Shown here: positions 9,991 to 22,400 of the stretch, piece after piece
Layout: each line of letters starts with the position of its first letter
Numbering within the stretch: position 1 is the first letter of the stretch
From: Diacronema lutheri
Lineage: Eukaryota > Haptophyta > Pavlovophyceae > Pavlovales > Pavlovaceae
Reading direction: 5' to 3'
Assembly (NCBI GenBank): GCA_019448385.1
Contig: JAGTXO010000032.1
Coordinates: forward strand, 367,220-431,219
DNA: 64,000 bases
Position numbers and translations under genes: made by a program
Notes under the pieces: generated by a model
Told to the model about the DNA's origin: nothing
What the model saw: the letters and a program-made list of their open reading frames with translations, nothing else
Database searches by the model: none

Positions 9991-11195
9991 TCATCCGTGC
10001 CGCTTAAGCAGCCGCTCGACAGTCTGAGCAAGCGCGCCGCGCCTGCGCCGCCCCGCCGGCGGCAGGGGCTGGTCGGCGAAGAGCTCGCGCAGCAGCGCGG
10101 CGCGCTCCTTTGAGAGGAGGCCGGCATCGGGCAGCACAACGTCCCAGTGCACGTAGAGGTCCCCGGCGCCGCCGCCGTCGGCGCGCACGCCGGCACCGCG
10201 CAGCACCACCCGGTCGGCCGGCTGCGTGCCCGGCGAGACCGCAACGTCGGCGTTGCCGTCCAGCGTCGGCACAGCGACCTTTGCGCCGAGCAGCGCGTCG
10301 ATCAGCCGGATCGGCTGGACAATGTGCAGGTCGAGGCCGGAGCGGAGGAAGGTGGGATGCTCCTGCACGCGGAGCAAGATGTGCAGGTCGGCGGGCGGTC
10401 GGCCGCGCCCGCGCGCCGGCCCCTGCCCGGGCGCCTTGAGCTGCATGCCGTCGTCGACACCCGGCGGAATCGCAAGCTCGACCTCGCGCGGCCGCGGGTC
10501 GTTTGGCGTCTGCCAGCGCACGCGCTTGGTGCAGCCGCGCACGGCCTCGATAAACGAGAGCTCCACCTCCACCTGCAGCGCCTGCGCGAACAGGTCGGAG
10601 AAGAGGTCGTCCAAGTTCATCCCGAAGCCGCCAAACGGCGAGCCAGCGCCAAAGCCGCGGCCGCCGCCGCCGCCGCCGCTGCCGCGGCCGGCGTGCTCGG
10701 CGCCGGCGTGGCCGTACGCGTCGTACATGCGCCGCTTCTCCGCGTCGCTCAAAATCTCGTACGCCTCCGTCACGTCGGCGAACTGCTTGGCCGCCTCGGG
10801 CGAGTTTGGGTTGGCGTCCGGATGCAGCTTCTTGGCCTGCTCGTAGTAGCGCTTCTTGACCTCGGCGGCGGACGCGTCGGGCCGGACACCGAGCACCGTG
10901 TACGGGTCCTTCTTCACGCTGCTCTGCGCGGCGGCTGGTGCGCGCGCCGCGCGCGCGCGAGCGCGGTGCGCGTCAAGGGCGGAGGAGCGCGCGCGCGCAC
11001 GGCCGCGCGGCGCGGCCGGCGCAGCCAAGGGTGCGGCGCGGGCAAGGCGGCGGCAGCGGCGCGCGTACGTGTCGCGCGGAACGAGCGCACGTGCGCCTGC
11101 GCGTGCGCCGGCGCGAGTGGCCGCGACGCTCGCGCGGGCAGGCGGCCCACTGCGCACGACGATAAACGTCGCAGCCCGGATGCGAGCGCTGCCAT
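9991..11195 (-). CDS. DnaJ/HSP40 co-chaperone without zinc finger, probable mitochondrial
   Basis: J-domain protein that stimulates HSP70. Proposed exons 11069-11195 and 9991-10934 (GT-AG intron 10935-11068, phase 1) give 356 residues. The first exon encodes an Arg/Ala/Ser-rich presequence ending in HVRSFRA, typical of a mitochondrial transit peptide. J domain: DPYTVLGVRPDASAAEVKK, HPD in LHPDANPN, and YEILSDAEKRRMYDAYG. A Gly/Phe-rich linker follows, then the DnaJ C-terminal beta domains (VELSFIEAVRGC, PPGVDDGMQLKAPGQG, DLHILLRVQEHPTF). The CxxCxGxG zinc finger is missing, so this is a type-B-like architecture. Alternative: an unspliced start at 11157 (388 residues) with a different Arg-rich N-terminus. 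Confidence 0.85.
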
Positions 11196-11816
11196 CGTGG
11201 GCGCGAGATGCACGGGAGGTGTGGTACGCGGCAAGCGCGCGGAGCGTGCGTTGGCTCCGCGCGTAACGGTCGGCAAGGCGGGCGCACGGCGCGCGCGCGC
11301 GAGGAGCAATGCCGGAGCGGCGTGCGGGGCGTGCTCAATGCGTCCTGAGTCGCCGCGCCTCGATCGGGCGCGAAGCGCAGGCTGGCGTGCCCAGACTCCA
11401 GAGTCAAGACCTGCCGCCCTGGCGCTTGGCGACGAAGCCACGGCTCCTGAAGTCACGCGGCCGCTGTTTGTGATGTCATCCGACTTCAGACGTCGTCGAT
11501 CATGTGGATGCCCGTGGCGACCTGAGTGCGACGCGACTCTCTCCCCACAGGACGAACACGCGCGTCTGGAGCAACCGGACTTCGCTGTGAGCGTGTCCGG
11601 ACTCTATGATGGCCAGCGCGGCGGCAGGAGCCGGCCTTTCCGTTCACCGCGCCGCGGATCCGGGCGCGGGATCAAAAATGCGGCTGCCTTCGCTTCGCGC
11701 CCGAATCGCCTCGCGTCGTCCGGGCCCACGCGCCCGCGCGCGCGGCAGAGTGCGCGCCAAGCGCCCGCCCGCCCCGCGTAGCCAAAGTCCGGGGGCAGGA
11801 CAAATGAGAGCAAACA
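11196..11816. other. Intergenic region between divergent DnaJ and lipoxygenase genes
   Basis: About 620 bp with no convincing gene. Open frames here are GC-rich shadows. Base composition falls toward AT near 11,800, where a TATA-like site appears. Confidence 0.5.
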
Positions 11817-11828
11817 ATTATATATTAT
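11817..11828 (+). promoter_or_regulatory. TATA-like element of the lipoxygenase gene
   Basis: AATTATATATTA lies about 104-115 bp before the ATG at 11932, in an AT-rich patch within very GC-rich DNA. Spacing is reasonable for a TATA box plus a 5' UTR of about 75-80 bases. Confidence 0.4.
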
Positions 11829-11931
11829 CGTCATCGAGGCTGAACCAGGCGCGCGCGACCAATTTTCAAGGGCCGAGCTTCGCGCCGTTGCGCTCGCCCG
11901 AAAGCCAGCGCGTCTTCCCACCCCCGCGCCC

Positions 11932-14900
11932 ATGGGCGCCCAGTGCTCGACGGCCGTGCCGACGGACCGGCAGGGCGAGAAGCCGACGTCGTCGTTGCTT
12001 TCGCGTGACGTCGCCTCCTCCTCCGCGCCAATCATCCACCCGCACCCCAAGACGGAGAAACCGATCACGGCCAAGCTCTCGACGGCCGAGCTCGCCGGAC
12101 GCATCGCGGCGTCGACCTTCTTCCTCGCTGAGGCGCTTGCGTACGTGATCTTCCCGCTGGTCGTGCTGTTCGTGCCGGGCATCATCGGCAGCGGCTTCCC
12201 GCTCTATCTCCCGCCCGAGATCCTGGCCGACGCGGTCGCGCTCGACTTCTTCAAGCTCGCGATGGTCGCCATCTGCCTGACCGGCCTCGGCTACGTGCCG
12301 GTCGCGCTCAACATGCGCTCAGAGGTGATGTGGGCTAGCATGTTTAACAAGCTCGCGCTCAGCGTGCAGGCCATCGTCGGCTACTCGGTCGGCATCCTCC
12401 CGCGCTTCATGCTCGTGCTCGTCCTGGCGATCGAGCTCACGTCGCTCTTCGTCACGATCGTGCTCATCGTCGCGTATCCGTCGTCGATCCCGCGCGATCG
12501 GCGCGCGCTGCTCTGGGCCGTGCCGGCCGCGCCCAACCGCACCGCCCGCTCCTACTGCATCGAGTTCGAGGGCTACGCCCTGCTCATCTTCTACCTGGCG
12601 CTCTCGATCGTGCCCATCGGGCGCGCGTTCACGTCGGCGACGGTTGAGCGGCTGGGCTTCACGTACGCGGGCGTCGACCATCTGGACGGGTACCGCGCGG
12701 GCATGTTCTCTGTCGCCGCCTTCTGGATGGCGAGCATGTACTGGCACTACATCCCCGCCGCGCGCTCGATGTCGACGTCCATCTTCACGGTCGCGCGCCA
12801 GCAGCGGCTCGGCCTCGTCCTGCTCTGGCTCACGTTGCACCTGGCGCGCGAGGGCGAGTACGAGCACAACATGTTCAACACGATGGCGCTACTTGCCGTC
12901 GGCTTCTTCTTCTTCGAGAACTACGCGCAGCAGTACGACCGCTACTTCGCCGTGTCCGACCAGGTCGAGCGCGAGGAGCAGGAGCAGGCGGCCGCCGGCA
13001 AGGGCGTGACGACGGGCACGGCCGAGTTCGCGCTCTACCACCAGGAGCAGCTGTCGACGCCGGCCAACTGGGTCTCGGTCAACGCCGTGCTCATGTGGAT
13101 CGTCAGCGTCGTCTGGCTCTGGCTCTCGACGAGCGGGCTGCCCTACGTGTTCCACAAGGCGCTGCCCGGCCCCGAGCCGCTCGGCTACAAGCTCCACCTG
13201 CAGGCGAGCGCCGCGCGCGCTCGTGCGCACGCATTCGCGTTCGGCGGCTCACGCGAAGCGCGCCGTGCATTGCCCCATGCCGTCCGGCGCTCGCCTCGCG
13301 CAGGACGTGTTCGTGTCGACGGTGCTCTCGTTGACCGCCGTCCACATCTTCCCGCTCGCCCCCGACACGCCGAGCGCGAAGCGTGCCGTGCGCTCGGCGA
13401 CCTTCTGGCTGCCGTGGGTGTCGTGGTGGGTCGTCGCGCAGTCCAAGGTGCTCATGCACCTCTCGGGCGGCTCGCCCTTCTTCCCGTCGTGGGTCGCAGA
13501 GGGCAACGGCACGCGCTTCACCGAGTTCACGATCGACGCGACGTTTTGGCTCGGCTACGTCGCCTACTACATCGCGACGCCGGCCGCGCTCGTCGCGCTC
13601 GCGCTCGGGTTTGGCGGCTCGGTCAGCGCGCCCTTCGCCGCGCTCTCCGCCGCCAAGACGATGCGCGACGCGTCGGCCGCGCTGCGCACGATGATGGCGC
13701 AGCAGTTCGCCCTGCTCCTCGCGGCGGCGTCGCTCTGGATGCTCGTCGCGTCGTCGGGCCTGCCGATGCCGACGCAGTGGTCAACGTCGGTGGCGGGCGT
13801 GCCGCCGCTCCTCGCGCTTGACGCGCGCATCGCCGAGCAGATCAACTGGTACGACCTGCTCGCCGCCTTCTTCCTCGTCTTCGCCGGCGTGATCCTGGCC
13901 GACGCGCCGCAGCAGCGGCTCGGCGCCGTCCAGTTCGCCGCGCCGCTGCTCGTCGGCGCGACGTGGCTCTACTCGATCGGCGTCAAGGTGGCCGCGCACG
14001 CCGGCGCGACGCCCATGTTCCACCGCGCGTGGCTCGACCTGTACGGCGCCGAGCCCGGCCTGACGCAGTACACGTCGGCGGGGGCGGACGTGGTCTCGTG
14101 GCTCGCGTTCGCGCTGCTCAACTTTGTCGCGCTCGGCGCGGTGCTGTACGCGGCGGCGCCCACCTTCTCGCTCGCCAAGATGGCCGCGTCCAACCCGACC
14201 CTTGCCAAGCAGACGCACGTCGAGCTGATGCACTACAACCGCACCACCTTCCACCAGCACGCGGTCGTGATGCTCGTCACGTCGGGCCTGTGGGTGATGC
14301 TCACGTCGTCGGGCTTCGTGTGGCCGCTGCCGTCGATGGCGGGTGGCAACGTGGCGCCGCTGCTCCCCTCCTTCGCCTCGCCCAACCCCGCCGTGCTGCG
14401 CGTGGGCATGCAGGACCTCGTGCTCGCCAACCTGATGTGCATCGCCGCGCTCTACCTCGACTTTGTGCCGATCAAGCTGACCGGCCAGCGCACGGCGATC
14501 ATCGTGCTCTCGCGGCTCGGGCTCTACGGGCTGTGGGCGACGTCGATCTGGACCAAGGTGATGGTCAACGCCGGCGAGGACGACCTGCCCACGTGGCCGG
14601 GCGCGGGCGCGTTTGGCGAGTGGCGCCCGCCGAGCGAGCGCTCGACGGCGCACACGCTGCTCGACGCGGTGTGGTACGTGGCCAACGTGTTTGGCGCGGC
14701 GATCTCGCCGCTCGCGATCTTCTACATGCTCCGCCACGCCCTCGCCGACTGGGCCAAGTCGCTGCAGGCCCACCGCCGCCACCGGCACAAGGCGGAGCAC
14801 GCGCCCGAGGAGACGGAGCTCGTCACGCTGTGGCTCACGCTCGTCGGCCGCTACTTTGAGCGCACCAAGGCGTACGGCGTGCTGACGATCCTCGCGCGCG

Positions 14901-16583
14901 TCTTCTCGCCGCCCGAGCAGCAGTTCCTCACCGTCGACCGCATCGCGTACGCGATGCAGGAGCCGTCCAAGGCGCTGCGCCGCAAGCACTTTTACGAGCT
15001 CGGCATCGAGCGCGACAAGTTCGGCTGGTGGTACTGCTCCAAGGTGCCCGACGAGATCGAGGCGTTCCAGCGCAACCAGATCCTGCCCGCGATGGCCGCG
15101 CACACCCTCGAGAAGGCGCCGTCCACCTTCTTTGAGATCCTGCGCACGCGCCTCGCGTCGGCGTCGCCATCGTGGATGGTCTGGACGCCGCTTACCGACG
15201 AGCTCTTCGATGACATGTTCCACTCGCGCTTCGGCGCCGAGATTCTGCGCCGGCCGACCGACGCCGAGGGCGCCATCTTTGCGCGCGCGCTCAAGGACCA
15301 CGGCGCCGAGGTGGCCGCGCGCTCGTCCGACGGGCGCACGGTCGCCGAGAAGCTGCGCGGCGGCGCGCTGCTTGCCGCGAGCGCGCAGATGGACCACAAG
15401 AAGGAGATGACGGTGTGCGACCTCTCGCTGCTCACGAAGGGCTGCGAGCGCAAGACGCACCTCTACCAGACGCCCGACGTGAAGCTCTACTTCAACGCGA
15501 ACAAGCACGGCATCCGCTGCATGGCGATCGAGATGATCCAGCCCGACGGCAAGACGCAGGTCACGATCAACGACCGCTCGGACGAGTGGATGTTCGCCAA
15601 GCGCGTCGCGGCGGGCGCGCTCGTCACGGCGCACCAGATCGGCGTGCACCTCGCCCACGGCCACCTGCTCGCCGAGTCGCAGGTGGTGCTCGTGTACAAG
15701 TACCTCGACCCGTCGCACTGGCTCTTCCACTGGATCGAGCCGCTCGCCGGCGACGTCATGTTCATCAACGAGACGTGGGGTCTCGAGGCGATCCTCTACG
15801 GCACGATCATGGACATGGGGCCGATGACGAGCAAGGGCCTCATCCACGTCATCGAGAACGCAAAGTCGATCGCCTTTGAGGGCGACCTGACGTGGGACAT
15901 CATGAAGCGCCTCGAGCCCGAGCACTGCGGCGTGCCCGAGCACTGCCCGTTCAACTACCGCTTCACCGCGCGCATCCTCGAGAAGTTTGTGCGCGAGCTC
16001 GCCACGGCCGTCGCCGACAAGTTTTACCGCGCCGAGGACGAGAAGCTCGCCGCCTTCCTCAAGGCGTGCTACTGGTGGCGCCCCAACCCGGCGGCGCAGC
16101 CGGCGAACAAGGCGGCCGTGGTCAACTACATGGTCGAGTTCTTCATGAACGCGTCGTTCCGCCACGACTACTCGCACGACGACTACCTGTGGCACATCAC
16201 GCACGCGCTGCCCACGCAGCTCCTCCCCGCGCCCGACATCAAGCGGCCGTCGAGCTACATGTGCGCGCGCGCGCGCGCGCAAGGCCGCGCCTCCCGCCGC
16301 CCGCCCGCCCACGCGCCGCGCCCCTCGCGCCGCGGCGCGCGCGCACACCCGGCGCCGCGCGCCCGCCAGGCCAAGCAAGGACGTGTTCGCGATGGCGCTG
16401 CAGATCGCGCACGCGCTGCAGGCCGGCGTGATCGAGACGCCGCTCGAGGCCTACTACGGCGTCTACGATGACGACGCCGAGCTGCTCAAGGCCGTCGAGC
16501 GCTTCGTCTCCAACGTGCAGACGCTCCTCGTGATGCACGGCCCGCACGAGCACTACAACCAGTGCGGCAGCATGACCCACTAG
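11932..16583 (+). CDS. Lipoxygenase domain fused to a large three-fold repeated membrane region
   Basis: Exons 11932-13203, 13304-16260, 16370-16583, total 1480 residues; the first intron uses a GC donor (CAG/GCGAGC). The C-terminal third is a lipoxygenase: the family's His spacing H-x4-H-x4-H-x17-H is exact at 1201, 1206, 1211 and 1229, followed by FINETWG; the second iron-ligand pair is H-x3-H at 1378/1382 (His in place of Asn, as in some animal enzymes). Lipoxygenases dioxygenate polyunsaturated fatty acids. The last residue is His, not the usual Ile ligand. The first 870 residues are multi-pass membrane with an internal repeat marked LWLSTSGLP (about 395), LWMLVASSGLP (about 566) and LWVMLTSSGF (about 752). 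This fusion is unusual. The domain call is firm; the role is unknown. Confidence 0.82.
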
Positions 16584-17045
16584 ACGGCAATGCCGGAGCA
16601 TGACCCACCAGACGGCAATGCCGGCGGGCGGCGCGGCTGCGGCCGCGCGGCCGCTCCGCGGTGGGCGGCGCGAATCTCCTCGCGCCGACCACAGCGGCGC
16701 GTCTCGCCGGCCCCACGCCGCCGCGCGCGAGCGTCAGCGAGCCATCGCCGTGCATCGAGCACCATCCTGCACACTTACTTGTGCGACGGTTTTGTCACCT
16801 GTGACAGGCGCAACGTGCGCACTCACGCCGGGCGAGGGTGAACCCCTCGTCCGCTTGTGCTCGCAGCGCTGCGCCACGAAAATCTCAAAATTGAATCTAA
16901 AGTTGAGGTTCAGCCAGCCCTGCCGCATTATCAGCCGGCGAGGGGTGGCTAGGCCTGCGTGCGTGTCCGCCGTCCGGCCGCGTCCTTGCTGTCCCGGCCG
17001 TCCCCGCTGCCGGCGTGCACAGGGTCGACGCCCTGATTTCGGCCC

Positions 17046-17229
17046 GATGTTGCGTGCTCTCTTTCGCTCGCTCCCTCCGTCACGCCTCGACCCCGTGCGC
17101 GCCCCTCCTGCTGACCCGCCTGTAAGCGTCATTAGTAGTATATTCATCCTGATGTTGCGTGCGCCCTTCCGCTCGCTCCGTTTGTCCAGCCTCGGCCCCG
17201 TGCACGCCCCCCCCTGCTGACCCGTGCAG

Positions 17230-17282
<53 letters not shown>
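17046..17282. repeat. Diverged 105-bp tandem duplication ending in a 53-nt poly-C run
   Basis: A unit starting ATGTTGCGTGC and ending CTGCTGACCCG occurs at about 17046-17122 and again at about 17152-17226. The first copy contains the interspersed motif CTGACCCGCCTGTAAGCGTC, also found near 37,078 and, diverged, near 38,673. From 17230 to 17282 the + strand is pure C. The block lies between the lipoxygenase and kinesin 3' ends; 16584-17045 shows no gene. Confidence 0.7.
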
Positions 17283-17361
17283 TTCTGCCGATGCACCCAG
17301 CGATCCCCCGTGCCCCGCGGCAGCCCTCTGGCCGCGCGCGCGCGCGAAAACGTCGTCCGCA

Positions 17362-19372
17362 CTAGCCAGCGGCGCCGCCCGCGCCGGCGAGCCTGCGCGC
17401 GCTCTGCAGGTTGACCTGGAAGGCGGAGAGCTGTTTCTGCTCCTCCGCCTGCAGCGCCTGTTGCAGCCGCGCGAGCCCCTCGTGCAGCTGCTGCACGACC
17501 GACTGCGCGCCCTGCTCCGCATCAAACTCGACCTTCATCACGCGCAGCATGTCCTCCCGCTGCGCGACCACCGCCTCGTCCGTGCGCTCCCACGAGCCCA
17601 TGAAAACCTGCGCGGCGAGCAAGGAGGGGAGGGAGGGGGGGGGGGCTGGAGGGAATGGGGCGCTGCGTGCTACGACGCGCGGCAGTGCGCAACGAGCGGG
17701 TGGGAACGGGCGGGCGGGGTGGCGGCGCACGGGGTGGTGCGTGTCCTGCCGACGGAGCATTTCCGCGCGCTTGGCCGGGTCGAGTGACGTGTCCATCTCC
17801 TCGGCGCCGGGCAAGGCGGGCGGCGGCGGCGGCTGCGGCTGCGCGCGGCTGTGCGCGCGGCCGAAGAGCGACAAGCGCTTCTTGGCCGGCGGAGGCGCCG
17901 CGTGCGCCTTGCTCGACACGAGGCGGCGAGCCGACGACGAGCCGTCGTCGATGCGAATGGCGGCCTTCTTGCTCAGCTTGACGGGCGCGGCAAGCTCGAG
18001 GTTGTGCAGCTCGACCTCGATCGTGAACGTCACGCTCAGCACCTGGCAGGGGCGGGAAGAGACGCGCGCGGAATACGCCCGTGACGGCGCGCAGTTGAGG
18101 CGCGGGTCCGGAGAACCACGCGGGTCCGGAGAACCACGCGGTCGGGCACGCGCGGCGGCGGCGGCGATGCGCGCGACCGCACGTTGCCCTCGGCGGTGAG
18201 CTCGTCGAGAACGGCGGGCCCGGAGAACCACGCGGCGACGATTGTCGCCGACGAGCCGTCGGGCAGCGAGGCGGTGGAGAGGACCGAGAGCGGAACTTGC
18301 TGCGAGCTCACCTGCGGGGGCAGCCCGAGGGGGCGGAGGGGGGATGGGCGGTGGGTGGGCGGGGGATGGGCGGGGGGTGGGCGGGGGAATGGCGGGGTTG
18401 AGCGAGCGGGCGGGATTGGGCGCGCGGGCGGGCGGGGCGGGCGGATGGATTTGGGCGCGCGGGCGCGTACGGGGGGGGCGCGCGCGCGCGGCGCGGGCGA
18501 CGAGCAGACCGCGGGCCGTGCGTGCGTGCGGGCGGGCTGTGCGGGCGGGCGGGCTGTGCGTGCGTGGCGGAGTGCAAGCACGCACCTCGTTGCCGTTCAG
18601 GTCGTCAACCTTGGAGAGCCACACGCGCACGCATCGCTCGACGGGGTACCTGCGAGAGGGGGCGGGAGGGGGGGGGGTCCGGGAGGGGGTCCGGGAGGGG
18701 GTCCGGGAGGGGGTCCGGGGGGAAGAGGGGGCGGAGGGCATCAACACCGTGCGCTGCAGCTCGACGCACGCGAGCGCCGACAGCGAGCGAAGGGCCGCGC
18801 CGGACTGCGCAGTCCGGTGCAGTCCGGTGCAGTCCGGTGCATACACACGCGCGCGCGCTCACTTTTGCGCCTGCCCCTGCGCGAGCTTGAAGAGCAGCCG
18901 GCGCGCCCTGCCCTGCTTGAGCGTGTACACACCCTTGGCGATGCCCCACGCGTTCTGACCGCCATCGTATTGCACGGCCTGGTACCGCTCCGACCGCTCC
19001 ACCTTCAGCAACACGCGCCGGGACAGGCGCACGCGGCGGGCACCGTCAGCGCGCGCGCTCGGCGCCGCGCGCGCCGTTCCCGCGTGCGAGCGCGCGCGCA
19101 CGCTCGAGCACTCGTGGATGTCGAGGGAGACGAAGAAGTCGAAGACCTCGGGCGGCAGCTCCGCGCCGTCGAACGGGTTCGCCGCCGCCTTGGCCGCGTC
19201 CGTCTTGGGCGGCTCAAAGACAAGGCCCTCCGCCACGGCCTCCGGCTCCCCCCACACCTGCGCGCACGAAGCACCGCGGCACATCGGCGGGCGCATGCGT
19301 GGCGGGCGTGGCGGGCAAACCGACGATGTGCGCGCGCACAATTTCTGCTCCCGCGCGTCACCAGCGCGTCAG

Positions 19373-19406
<34 letters not shown>

Positions 19407-22400
19407 ATTTGACCCCTTCGCTCGCACCTCAAAGGTGAGAAAGTCGGAGCGGAAGTACTCGACCATGTCCGCGCTGACGAGCGGGAAGAGGAGGTCGTCG
19501 CGGAAGTCAAAGGTGGGCGCCGACGTCTTTGCCGCGCACACGTCCGTCGTGCGCTCCTCCATATCGAGCGTGTACTTGCAAAAGACGTTGCGACTCAGGT
19601 CGTCGGGCAGGCCGCGCGCCTGCTGCACACGCAGCGCGAGGTGGAGCGGCGTGTTGACCAGCGCGCCCGCGTCGAGCAGCGGCGGCGCGGGCGTCACAAA
19701 GTCGTCGAGGCACGGCTGCAGCGCGCAGAGCAGCTCGCCGCGCGGCCTGCCGAGCGGGTCGAGCACGGCGAGCCAGTGCTGCGCGCGCAGCCGGTGCGTG
19801 AGAGGGGCGAGGGCGAGGTAGGCGCGGCCGATAAGCAGCGGCGCGGGCGGCGAGTAGAACGGGTCGTCGTCGGTGCCGGGCTGCGGCGAGACGTTGTGCT
19901 TGAGGTAGGCGTGGTGCACCTCGCGGATGGCGTGCATCCGGTCGGTGAAGTGAGAAGCCGTCCATACCGTCTCGCGCTTCTGCCGCTCCTCCGAGCCCGT
20001 CGTCGTCAGCACGACCTGCAGCGCGACGGTCTTGTGCAGCAGCAGCTCCTGCGCGGGCGAGAGGCCCGCCGTCTCGGGCACCTCGATGTGCACGCGCGGC
20101 TCAACGTGCAGCTGCGCGGAGGGGGCGGAGGAGGGGGGGGTGTTATGGGGAGGGAGGGAGGGAGGGGAGGGGGGGGGGGGGGGGGGGGAGGTTGGTTCAC
20201 AGGGGCTGCCGCAGGGTGAACGCCCTGCGACGCGGTTGCGAACGGCGGCGCGTCGCTCGGCGCGGCGTGCGCTCGCCTTGCGGCCCATCGCATCGGCGAT
20301 CACGTTGGCCTCGTTCACCGCGGGCATCAGCGTTGACAGCTCGGCCTGCACGCGCTCGAGCTCGGCGCGGAACGCGTCGACGTGCGCGTCGAGCCCGGCC
20401 TGCATCTCCTCGAGCTTGGCAGCGCGCGCCTTGATCGCGTCCAACTCCGCCTCCTTCGCGGCGAGCGCGGCCTCGCGCGCGCGGCTTGCCTCCGTCTCCT
20501 CGACGCGCAGGCTGTCGAGCATGGCGCGCCGCTCCGCGTCGAGCTGCGCCTGCGCCGCCTTCTTCTCGTCGTCCAGGGCAGCGCCCATCTTTGCGATCCG
20601 CGACTCCATCGCCTCGCGCTCGCTGCGTGGGGGGGGGGGGGGGGGGGGGATTTGTGGAATGCGCGCCGAGGTGAGATGCCGCGCACGGCGACCGCCGCGC
20701 ACAGCGTGTTGTTGTGTTTGCTGCGTGGTGTGTGCTGTGTGTGTGTGTACTGCGCGTACCGCCTGACCTCCTCATCGACCTTCACGTTGATGGCCTTGCC
20801 CAGCGCGTCGCCCAGCTCGTGCTGCGCGAGCTCCCAGTCGATGACGCCGTCAAGCGCGCCCTTGTCCGCGCCCTTGCGCTGCGGGTCGGAGACGTGCACC
20901 AGCCGGAAGACCTGCCGAGGGGCGGGCAGAGGCGGCACGGGGGCAGAGGCGGCACGGGGGCGGGTGGGTGCGGCACAGGGGCAGAGGCGGCACAGAGGCG
21001 GCACAGGGGCAGAGGCGGCGCGGGGGCAGAGGCTGCACAAGGGGCGGGTGGGTGCGGCAGCGTCGGACGAGCGGCGGGCTGTGGGTATGCCGCATGCACC
21101 TGCCGTGCGCCAAAGATGACGCGGTCCGAGTGGTGCAGCAGCGTCTCGTCGCTAATCTGCTGCCCGTTCACAAACGTCGCCGCGCCGCCCACCGGCGAGA
21201 CGTGCACGGTGTACTCGCCGCCGGGGCCGTGGCGCACGTCGAACGCCGCGTGGCTACGCGCGATGCCCGGCCCCTCGAGCACGGCGTCGCACGCCGGGTC
21301 AGCGCCGATCGAAGTGGCGCCCGGCTTTAAAAAGTAGAGGAGCTTGTCTGTCAGGTTTGGATCCTCGTTCAAATTGACCAGGTGCGGCGTCTGCGGAGGG
21401 CGAGGAGGAGAGGAGGGAAAGGGGAAAGGGGGAGGGGAAAGGGGAAAGGGGAGGGGGAAGGGGATGCATCGGACGCGGCCGTGGAGGGGAAAGGGAAGTG
21501 GAAGGGGAAGGGAGGTTTGGAGGAGAAGGAGGGGGTTCATCGGACGCAGCCGTAGCAAGGGGAGTAACCATTGGCCGCAGAGGGGAGTAACCATTGGCCG
21601 CAGCGGGGAGAAACCATTGGCCGCAGCGGGGAGAAACCATTGGCCGCAGCGGGGAGAAACCATTGGCCGCAGAGGGGAGTAACCATTGGCCGCAGAGGGG
21701 AGTAACCATTGGCCGCAGCGGGGAGAAACCATTGGCCGCAGCGGGGAGAAACCATTGGCCGCAGCGGGGAGAAACCATTGGCCGCAGAGGGGAGTAACCA
21801 TTGGCCGCAGCGGGGAGTAACCATTGGCCGCAGCGGGGAGAAACCATTGGCCGCAGAGGGGAGTAACCATTGGCCGCAGCGGGGAGGAACCATTGGCCGC
21901 AGAGGGGAGTAACCATTGGCCGCAGAGGGGAGTAACCATTGGCCGCAGCGGGGAGTAACCATTGGCCGCAGCGGGGAGAAACCATTGGCCGCAGCGGGGA
22001 GTAACCATTGGCCGCAGCGGGGAGAAACCATTGGCCGCAGCGGGGAGTAACCATTGGCCGCAGAGGGGAGTAACCATTGGCCGCAGCGGGGAGAAACCAT
22101 TGGCCGCAGAGGGGAGTAACCATTGGCCGCAGCGGGGAGGAACCATTGGCCGCAGCGGGGAGAAACCATTGGCCGCAGCGGGGAGTAACCATTGGCCGCA
22201 GAGGGGAGTAACCATTGGCCGCAGCGGGGAGAAACCATTGGCCGCAGAGGGGAGTAACCATTGGCCGCAGCGGGGAGAAACCATTGGCCGCAGCGGGGAG
22301 AAACCATTGGCCGCAGCGGGGAGTAACCATTGGCCGCAGCGGCCGCAGCGGCGGCGGCGGAGCGCGCGCGTGTGCGGGGGGCCTTTGCCGCGGCCTTCGT

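Noticed and set aside
12319-16378. Very long antisense frames opposite the lipoxygenase gene (for example 865 codons at 13781-16378)
   Set aside because: They mirror the GC-rich third positions of the real gene and show no domains.
21558-22340. CRISPR-like array of 23-bp repeats
   Set aside because: Units abut directly with no unique spacers, lie in a eukaryotic kinesin intron, and no cas genes are present.
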